64,000 nucleotides of DNA from assembly GCA_900491605.1 (NCBI GenBank), contig UESW01003883.1:1361689-1425688 (forward strand), read 5' to 3'. The notes below the pieces were generated by a model that had not been told where the DNA came from, made no database searches, and saw only the letters and a list, made by a program, of their open reading frames with translations. Source of the DNA: Calamus simplicifolius (Eukaryota; Streptophyta; Magnoliopsida; Arecales; Arecaceae). A program made the translations under genes and the position numbers. The number at the start of each line of letters is the position of its first letter. Position 1 is the first letter of the stretch. Positions 55,463 to 64,000 of this stretch are shown here, piece after piece.

Positions 55463-55921
55463 TAAGTTAGTTGGCACCCTTGCATCAAATTTGATTACCA
55501 ATCCAGTTTAGGTATATCGAAGGTAATATCTTTACATTATTATATCATCGACATTTTTATGCTCTTACATTTCAAGAAAGAAGTCAGCAACTAGAAACAT
55601 AGGAATTAGCAGGCACATGCTAATCACCAAGGCTGAAAGAAATACCTAAGTTCAATGGCAGCAACATGAAGCAACTATTTCAATCATACTTTCTTTGTTA
55701 TAACATTGAAATTTGTGGCACAAAATGTGCAGGAACAACTCTTGACTAAGTATTATTTTTCTCTAGGCATAAACCTTAATCTAAATTAAATCTCTAGAAA
55801 ATTGAACTAGAAACTGCTATAAACTAAGAACAAATTATTGTTTAAAGTTATTTTTAGAAAATTCTATAAATTAATATGAGAAATTTATGAAATGCTTTTA
55901 ATTTTGTCTTTTAATTTTTTT

Positions 55922-56190
55922 AGCATTATGGGATTAAAAGAAAAGAAATAAGTAGAAGGTTGCTTACTGGATACATGACTAAAAATGATTATCCATGGGT
56001 TATAAAAGCCCATAGAATCAATTATAATATTTTCTATGGGCTATGCAAGACCGCAAAATTTAGGAAAGATCTCTTGAGAGCTTTGTCATGGATATTGATA
56101 TACAAAATTAATATTCGCATTCCTTTTTTATATTTAGAAAAATAATGATCATAAATTGCAATTATGCAGCAAATATTACCAAAACAAAAA
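55922..56190 (+). repeat. Diverged duplication, copy A
   Basis: It shares with 56,498-56,880 the order tatgggattaaaa, aaggttg, catgggt/tgggtca, aagcccatagaa, and cataaattgcaattatg. The second copy has a poly-T insertion (about 56,608-56,621). No coding potential. Confidence 0.5.
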
Positions 56191-56497
56191 AGGTATTTAA
56201 TAACTCCAGGACCAAAGATACAGCTTGAATGGGTCAATGATGTGTACGTATCATGCATAGCCTAGACCATACTTGGGGGATAAAAAATTGAGACACAATA
56301 CAAGGTGACAATTAAATTAACTCAAGAGGTAATTTAATTGGAGGATATTTCTGATTTCCAGTAACCATAGTTTTGATATATTAATACTACTCAATCACTT
56401 CAACTAAAAAGCTTAATTAGATTAGGCCATGCTCATACCGTCTTGCATTACAAATGTTCAGTTAACTTTTTTTACCTTTCTTTTCTTTTCATTTCTC

Positions 56498-56880
56498 CAG
56501 AATATGGGATTAAAAAGAAGAGAATAAGGTGCAAGGTTGTTTCTCTGATACTTGCGAAAGTCAATTTCCTTGGGTCATGCAAGCCCATAGAACTAGCTTT
56601 TCATTTTTTTTTTTTTTTTTCGGATTAGAAGATAGATTTAAAACCTCACCAAAGTAACTCTTCATGTATCAGCCTCTAGGATGCATGCCAAATTTGAAGG
56701 AAAAGCTTCAGTCTAGAATACTGTATTCTCCCAGTTGGCTGGTTGAATGTACATATATTCTAAGGACGACCTCTTCAAAACCGTATCATGAATATTACGA
56801 AATAGCTCTTTTCTAGAAAGTAAATTAGTGCTCTCATAAATTGCAATTATGTAGTGCAACTTTCAATAAAAAAATGTCAT
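56498..56880 (+). repeat. Diverged duplication, copy B
   Basis: Partner of 55,922-56,190. The remaining 5' flank (56,191-56,497 and 56,881-57,250) shows no gene. Confidence 0.5.
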
Positions 56881-57253
56881 TTATAATTATGTGTAATGGT
56901 TTCAATAAATTTACTTTGTTGACGCACGACACACGAGCAATTGAAGAAATTGGCTTGTTTTGCTATGGTTTTTCATGTTGCATGAGCACGTTGCAAGTAA
57001 AAATATTTTATTATTGGCTTACTAAGGGGGCATTTTAATAACTGAAGCTATAGGCAGCCATGCTAGACTATCTACATTCCTACCTCATGCCATTTATGTA
57101 TTGGTCAGTGCAGCAATTAAACCTGAAAGCAAAGAGAAATTGACTGTTGCAAAGATCTACCCACGTTGATGCAGTGACTCATCCCTCTTCTTCATGCCTT
57201 TTCATTTCCTGATTGTTGCATAGACCTAACGACCATGATATAGCCACTCATGA

Positions 57254-57535
57254 CACTACAGTAATTTTTGGGTAGCAACGCTTTTAAAGTAATTTTTCAC
57301 ACTTTTCTAGGGTCGAAAAATAGCTTCTCAATGCTTTTATGAGCATCAGAAAATTGGAAGTGGAGATAAAATTTCTCGATGCTTTTTAAAAGCGTCGGCA
57401 GAGTTATCATGCCGATGCTTTAAAAAGCGTTGGCAAAATATGATGCCGATGCTACGATGCCGATGCTTTATAGAATAAGATCCCGACACTTTAAAAAGAG
57501 TTGGCACAATCTTTTAAAGCGTCGGGATGTTACGC
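57254..57535. repeat. CACTA terminal and subterminal repeats
   Basis: Repeated motifs gatgcTTTaaaaAGCGTcgg and its reverse form occur about seven times in 280 bp in both orientations. In CACTA elements such arrays bind the accessory transposition protein. Confidence 0.8.
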
Positions 57536-57865
57536 TTTTTAATTAAATTCCTTTCATACACACAATTAAATCTAACAGTCAGAACACTTACATCATCAAA
57601 ACAGGACTCTATAGACTCTCACTCTCATTCTCACCTACGGAGACTTTAGAGACTCATAACCAATAACAAAGGCTTAAGGCCTTATGCATTGTAATAGTAA
57701 AAATTTGGCAGTGGCCAGATAATTCTTCAAACTATTCTATCAAATGAAATCCTCACCAACTACTTGTTATTCAACCAAATTTATCAAGCGCTCATTATAT
57801 ATTTTGACTTCATAAAGCAACCGTATTATAGACAAGAAAATTGAACTAACAAGTAACGTCATAGA

Positions 57866-58045
57866 ATTTATATTAAACCTGTATAATGCAATTAATAATC
57901 ACATTGCATACATTAAATTTATATTAAACCTGTATAATGCAATTAATAATAACATTGCATACATTAAATTTATATTAAACCCTTATAATGCAATTAATAA
58001 TCAGATTGCATACATTAAATTAATATTAAACCTGTTATATTAAAA
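57866..58045. repeat. 51-bp tandem repeat, 3.4 units
   Basis: The tattaaac anchors are at 57,871, 57,922, 57,973 and 58,024, with near-identical copies of tgcaattaataatcacattgcatacattaaat between them. Confidence 0.9.
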
Positions 58046-58459
58046 AAATAAATAAATATAAAATTAAAATTTAGCCAATGCTTTCCATAATTTAAAATCA
58101 AAGTATTAAACATGTCCAATGCAATCATAACAAACATAAAATCACATTGCATACATTCTTAAAATCTAAATTAAAATTTTAAATATAAATTTCGTTATAC
58201 AATCAACTGAAAGAGTTACAATTTAAAGTTTAACAAAATTAAAAATACATAAAATGGAAGATCTAAAATAAAAGTAGCTGAGGTCAATGATCTGTAGGAG
58301 AAAGATTGTCAACCTATCCCTCCGATCTGATGCTCCAGGAGCCTTTAAGAATAATTAAAAAAGTTTAATTTGCTTAACTATCAATTACAATATATTAGAT
58401 AAATAATTGATATAATATAAGAATATATATTTAATAATATATATTTACCTGATATGGAA

Positions 58460-61400
58460 CAATCATCTGTACGATAGATGTAAGCTGCTCAATGTGCTCT
58501 ATCATGCATAGAATCCATCGCTGCTCTATCGACGACACTCCTTCGTTGCATCTCCTCCACTCCTCTGCCACATCTCCGTAATCTCATGCTCAAGTCTGCG
58601 AACACCATCTGCAGCATTTGCAGCATCATGTGCATATCTAGTCATTTTAGATAACTGAGTGGGAGTGACTACAACTCATAACCCCTCACTCGACCGTAGC
58701 ACTCCGACCCATCAACTCCATAAACACCTGGGCCTCAATGCGACTACTCTGCGTAGCTGCTGTAGAGTCATCGATACGCTCAGCAATAAGAGCTGTAGCT
58801 CTTTCCTGTATTAATTTAAAAAAATTAGTTAGATATTACTGAATAATAAAATTAAATTAAAATCGTTGCATGAAACAAATTATAATAAATAATTATATAT
58901 AAGTCCCTTGACTCATCTCTGACAAAAGTGCCATCATGGTGAATATGAGTCATCCGGTAAAACTCCACCTCGCTGGGTTTCCACCCATGACATCCATCTA
59001 TAAGAAAAATTATAATTTATAAATAATTTAAGTATTCCGATACATATGACTATATGTTTTAATTCAATTTATTCTAAAAATTATTGCATGCAATTTATAG
59101 ATGACATATGACTAAAGTAACAAATCCTTTTAATGAAACAAGGTAGGAGACAAAATCTGATGGTGCGAAGTTTCCATTGTCTATGCTAACGGTTACTCAG
59201 TCTACCACGAAGCCTTTCTGATTCAGGATTCTGATGCATGGCATCACATATAATGATAGGCGTGAAAGAATAATCCAAGTTCATGAAGCAAAATTTGCTT
59301 TGCTTATGTAATGAATTTTAATAACATCTTCTGAAAAAACACTTACAATCACTAATGCCGGAATCATCCTCATGTGCACAGCATACTGATTTGCTACAGA
59401 CTACTCATGAAGTTTAGAGGCAAATGCCATAACAGGTTCCCTTTGGACAGACAGTCCATGTTATCAGAGGTGAAAAAAACTAAAGCATGAGAGATTTTTC
59501 TACAATGAAACTGATCATCTATCTAGTCCTAGTAGCTTGGATGTTTTATCCATTCTCAATAGCTTAAAGTTGGTTAATGTTTGCCAGCCAGCCAGCCAAG
59601 AGTTTATGATGAAGTTTGAACTGGAATCAGATTCAGAAAGCCGCATTGAACTGCTCTGAAAAAAAAATTGATTAAAGGCAGTCTGCTATCATGAGATGCT
59701 AAAAGTTCAGGTAGATGGGACATAATATTCTTAAAGTTCAGGTAGCTGTGACATCATAACATTGTTGGGTTTTTCAACTTTGGCACACCATGAACTGCCA
59801 AGCCTATCTTTTGTTTGTATTGTACTATACTATAATCTATCTATCACTGATGAGCAACTGGTTCCGACCATCATAAGGTCCTTTCCAAAGCCTTCTTGGG
59901 GCCAAGTCACGTAGAATGAAGGTATCAAGAAGTTTAAAATGATATCCCAGGTGGTAGTCATTTCCAAACTCCATAAGGATATTTGAAATGCATAGCATGT
60001 CTCAAGTCTGGTTCATGACACGGGTTAGTAACTTTTCAGCCGTCTTGAGTTTGACCATGATTTCTTCATGCGGACTGCCATGAAGGTGATTCTGGATACC
60101 AAAGAAAAGCACTACAGAAGGCTTCCCAAAGGGTTTTGTTTAGTAAAACCTTCTTTCCAAGATGTTGCAGAGCATTAGAGACAGACTTCATCATTATTAA
60201 TTGTTTCAGATTACACGCATTGTTTCAATATAATTACTAGATATGTGTAATGCAAGGCGTTGAGCTCTAAGAACATCAAGCCTTTGTTTGAAAAAAAAAA
60301 TCCTCCAAATTACCTGAGAGTCCAGCATCACAATAATTCCAAACTTTTTCAGAACTCACAAATTCTGTGTTTGACTTGGATGAAATATTTTCTAGCACAT
60401 TTGACAAAATGAACAAATATCAGCTTACCCACATGTATAATAAAACTGGACTCATGGTTCCAGCCAACACTTTTCCCCCCTAGTTTAAGTTCAAATATCA
60501 AATAATTTTTGCATTTTTCCAGTTATGTTGATGCTGGAGTGTCATTAACTAGCCATTTGCATTTTTCCAGTTATGATGAATGCATACGGCAACCACTTCA
60601 AATTTGGTAATGCTATATGTAGAAACATGAATTATTTTAAAGATATCACAATGATATATGACTTCAAACACTAAACTTCAAGAAAATGGCTCACAAATCA
60701 TCATTACATTTAGGTTTCATTATAATAAGTAAATTATTTGATATAAAAATATAAATTTATAGTTTAAGGAACATACAAACTCTTGTCTGACTCACGCATA
60801 ACTCTTGGATCTCGATGTATGGGGAATAGATAGAGACGTTTGTGCAGCTTTACGAATATTAGAATATATCTGCAAAATCAAATAAATATACTTATTATAT
60901 TTTGAAAAGATTAAATATTTTAATAAAGAATCTTAAAAGATTAAATAACAAGATACAAGTCCCCTCTCGGAGAACCAGTAATGAACCAACTCCATCCACT
61001 GATGAGGGGTACATAAGGAGGACAAGTACCAACTACATGCTCCTCGATCATACCTGATAACTTGTATTTCATCTTTAAATATGCCTTATATTCTTTTTAT
61101 TTTCGGTTGAGAGACCTTAGTACAAAATCATGAGTGGATGAAGGTAGTACAAACTTGGACTGCAAAAGAAATTAATTATTAAGTCTAACAATTGACTTAA
61201 TTAAAATAAAATAAGCTGTTTGTAACTTGAAAAAATATAAAACATAGCATAATATAGCAAGTATACAAAATAAGAATGTTTAAATTCAAATTTTTACCTA
61301 CACAACTCGTAGAATCTCAACTTTATACGTCAGAAGCATGTCATTCCATTTTGCAAAACTCAGTGGACAAAGCTAATGACTCCATGCAACTAGTCCTAAA

Positions 61401-61540
61401 AGGAACTCAATAAGCTAGCGGCTTTTTTAATTGGCTGCCCCAGTTGATTACACTCAACCACTATCTGGGAACCCTCGCGCATTTGCCATACATCCCGAAC
61501 TAACATGGGCCTACGTCGGCATGTAATCGTCTCATATTCG
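58460..61540 (-). pseudogene. CACTA accessory protein (plant transposase Ptta/En/Spm, PF03004-like), broken
   Basis: Right to left: a piece near 61,470-61,380 (QLGQPIKKAASLLSSFLG), one near 61,340 (LCPLSFAKWND), one near 61,080-60,950, and the C-terminal part at 58,806-58,460 with IEAQVFMELMG and, after a one-base shift, VGVTPTQLSKMTRYAHDA. The order and wording fit the plant transposase family that accompanies TNP2. An acceptor (aatacag) precedes the 58.8-kb exon. About 1.7 kb (59.0-60.77 kb) between the pieces has no recognised content. Frame breaks make it inactive. Confidence 0.7.
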
Positions 61541-61910
61541 TCTGCATAAAAATAGATATAGATAAACTATAGTAAAAAGTGTAAAATTTTTTTATCAAAC
61601 TAAATAAAAAAATAAATTACCCTGAATATGTAGCTCATCATCTCCTACACCAACAGTAGGATCATGATGCCCAGAAGATGATGGATTGGCTGTAGACTGT
61701 TGTGCCAAAGACTGGACGCAATATTCAGTACTGAAGAAGGACCAGCATGAACCTGCTGTGCTAAAGCAGAGGTGCTAGCCTCTGTCCGTGAGCGCAACAT
61801 AATATCACCTATCATTTACATCAGAGTAAGAGTTAGTGAAAATAAATATTAAATTAACTAAATAATTACTACAAAATCCAATACATTACCAAATTTAATA
61901 CCAATAAGTG

Positions 61911-62490
61911 TCAAGCATTATCATTTCCTTCAAATTCTGTCCTAACCAAGGATACCATGGCATGTACGTCATCAACTGGTACAAAATTGAATGGCATGGA
62001 ATGCGTATAAGTGTCATCATCTTCATCATCTTCCAGCTGCTTTCCGATATCATATAAGTCCCTCGGTCTTGTTTTAATAACAGTAGCCCAATCTTTATCT
62101 TTTGCATCTTGTACAAAAAATACTTGATGTGAATGGATCATCCTTCAATAAGGCACCAGTATGTATCAACCTTGTAAAATTTATAAATGTAAATTCATTT
62201 GCATCCTTTTTCAAACCCCTTGATGAGTTTATATCTACCCAATCACATCTAAATAATATGACTTTAAAGATTCCATAGTAATCTAACTCATAAATATCTT
62301 TTAGTGCACCATAATAAGTTTTTCCATATGCTTCCACCATAACACCACTATTCTGTGTTCTTCTAAATTTCTCACGATCTTTAGTATGGAATTTAAAACC
62401 ATTGATTATGAAACTATCATATCTATTGACAACTTTGTTAGGTCCTCGAACCAGGGCTATTAATTCAGCTGAAAAATTTCTCTCCATCAT
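61911..62490 (-). pseudogene. DUF4216-containing CACTA protein with a frameshift
   Basis: 131 codons from 62,490 (MMERNFSAELIALV, then DSFIINGFKFHTKDREKFRR and the core YYGALKDIYELDYYG with FRCDWVD) break at about 62,110-62,140. The protein continues in another frame (HQVFFVQDAKDKDW) to 61,911. The family occurs downstream of TNP2 in plant CACTA elements, often as the C-terminal part of the transposase. One small indel separates the halves. Confidence 0.85.
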
Positions 62491-62879
62491 CGTTGATACC
62501 TAGAAAATAATAAGGAATGTTAACAGGTTATTTGATGTTAAATTTATCTATATATTCTCTAAGTATATGTCAAACCTATTTTGAAAGCCATGTAGGAAAC
62601 AACTCGACTAACCATCACTGTTCAATCCTTGGATTAGGTCGACTACCATGATTAGCTTGTCGTTGAGACATTAAAAATTTGCCGCATTCAATTTACTTTG
62701 TTTATTTAGAACAAAAAATAAGATATGATATTTAAACTTGAAATGTAATAAATCATACTGACCTATGATAGTTAGATATAATTTCACTATGGAGTAACAC
62801 ATAATGATGTGCTTGTGCCATTGATTTATGATCCAATACAATAGTTTTCAGTTTTTCCCAATACTCTACGTGTAGTTGA

Positions 62880-64000
62880 AAACTTATACAATTCTACGTT
62901 ATATACGAAATCACTATACCATTAAGGTCTATTAAATGATATCTCTACACCTTGAAGAAATCTTATCAAACACTCTTTAGCAATATATTCTTCTGCAATC
63001 GAACCCTCTGGATAGGCTCTGTTTCGTACATAATCTTTCAATCGCACAAGGTACCTATAACATAAATTAAAATTTTTAAACACCACATAATTACGATGTT
63101 GCTTTTATTAAAAATTATAGTGTACCAGTCAATAGGATACATTAGCCTCTACAATGTACCTCTCAATAGGATACATCCATCTATAATGTACCGATCCACC
63201 AAGCTTGACTTCCGAAGCTAAGTGAATGAGTAGATATACCATAATAGTAAAAAATCCAGGAGAAAAAATCTTTTTCATCTGACAAAGTATAATAGTAACA
63301 TCAGACTCCAACTGATCAAGCTCTCCAGGATCAATAACTTTTGAACATAATGCCTTAAAGAATGATGATAACCAAATTATAACTGCAATAACTTGTTTAG
63401 GACTGATGATCTTGAAGCTATTGGCAAGATATCTTGCATCAATATGTGACCATCATGACTTTTGAGATTAGAAATTTTTATATCTTTAAGATGCACACAC
63501 CTTGAAATTTGATGCATATCCATCAGGTACTTTAATATTTTTTAATACTGTAAAAAATAATTTTTTTCTTGAGGAGACATTGTATAAGATGTAGAAGGCA
63601 AATAAGTTCTATCATTAGCAAGCATAATGGGATGAAGCTCCGGTCGGATACCAATTCTTTTAAATCCAATCATGCCTTTATGTTATCTTTGGTCTTTCCA
63701 TCAAGATTCAACAATGTTCCAAGCAGATTATCACAAACATTCTTCTCTATGTGCATGACATCAAGATTATGCCGAATAAGATTATGTTTCCAATAAGGTA
63801 AGTCAAAGAAGATACTTCTTTTCTTCCATAAATGTTTGCTAGGCTGATTTGTACATTCTATCTATACATCTTTCTCATTTTCTTTTTCAAAAAAATTATC
63901 TAGATCTTCAAATACTTGTGCATCCATATTACTAATAGTCACTTCTTCTGACAATCCTTCTTGATCATTCCTTCATCTTTTTTTAGAAAACTTTGAGAAT
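62880..64000 (-). pseudogene. TNP2-type transposase, central/C-terminal part, decayed
   Basis: The minus strand shows, right to left, NICDNLLGTLLNLDGKTKD (about 63,735-63,680), ISRCVHLKDIKISNLKSHDG (about 63,515-63,450), MKKIFSPGFFTIMVYLLIH (63,275), VHYRWMYPIERY (63,165) and YVRNRAYPEGSIAEEYI (about 63,040-62,985). This is the conserved backbone of plant TNP2. Pieces lie in different frames with stops between them. The N-terminal part is beyond the window edge. Confidence 0.88.

Larger units (their letters stand above)
57254..64000 (-). mobile_element. CACTA (En/Spm) transposon, truncated by the window end
   Basis: The left terminus starts CACTACAGTAATTTTTGGG, the diagnostic CACTA end, preceded by TGA as possible 3-bp duplication. 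Subterminal repeats follow, then three protein-coding relics on the minus strand in the order expected for plant CACTA elements. The coding region reads toward the left terminus, so the terminus seen is the 3' end of the element. The right end is outside the window. Confidence 0.88.

Noticed and set aside
1..64000. tRNA, rRNA or other structured RNA genes
   Set aside because: No cloverleaf or rRNA signature was seen. The tRNA-like matches are only primer binding sites of retroelements.

Overview
The window is nuclear DNA from a flowering plant. It has long GT-AG introns, AT-rich spacers, and LTR retrotransposons of both superfamilies (Ty1/copia and Ty3/gypsy) primed from initiator tRNA-Met. 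It also carries an RTE-like LINE, a CACTA transposon, MITE-like elements and one host gene. The repeat types fit a repeat-rich monocot outside the grasses, but the species cannot be fixed from the sequence alone. About 75-80 % of the window is transposon-derived.

Layout. 1-11.6 kb: 3' half of a Tat-like Ty3/gypsy element. It holds decayed RNase H and integrase, a 31-bp palindromic minisatellite, two short antisense ORFs with TATA-like boxes, two further palindromic arrays, a spliced antisense accessory ORF (aORF) and a 3' LTR. 11.8-19.7 kb: decayed Ty1/copia element on the minus strand. 20.8-21.3 kb: 480-bp element with terminal inverted repeats. 21.8-30.2 kb: young chromovirus (Tekay/Del-like) with 2.4-kb LTRs and target duplication ATAAC, missing most of gag and protease. 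31-35.5 kb: LINE fragment split by a solo LTR (duplication CAAGA), then a minus-strand copia gag-integrase fragment, then an inverted copy of the same LTR family. 35.5-39.35 kb: 3' end of a second Tat-like element with 47-bp, 15-bp and about 30-bp arrays, and a fragment of the first Tat LTR ending at an N (39,350).

40.3-54.4 kb: a complete gene for maintenance cytosine-5 DNA methyltransferase (MET1/DNMT1 type) on the minus strand. It has 11 coding exons, an open 1,478-codon frame and all catalytic motifs. Its tenth intron is 7.0 kb long and contains a complete but decayed copia element in antisense orientation (duplication TAGAT) plus an LTR-like relic made of hairpin repeats. 54.4-57.2 kb: 5' flank with a small Tourist-like MITE. 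57.25 kb to the window end: a CACTA (En/Spm) element with subterminal repeats, a PF03004-type protein, a DUF4216 protein and TNP2 transposase, all on the minus strand and all broken.

MET1 copies CG methylation after replication, which is the main brake on elements like those around it. The gene that silences them therefore carries two of their relics in one intron. The most unusual signal is a recurring architecture: tandem arrays whose unit is a short hairpin, in several unrelated retroelements. In at least two of them the stem sequence changes in a compensated way from unit to unit. All exon joins, boundaries and divergence figures were read by eye.
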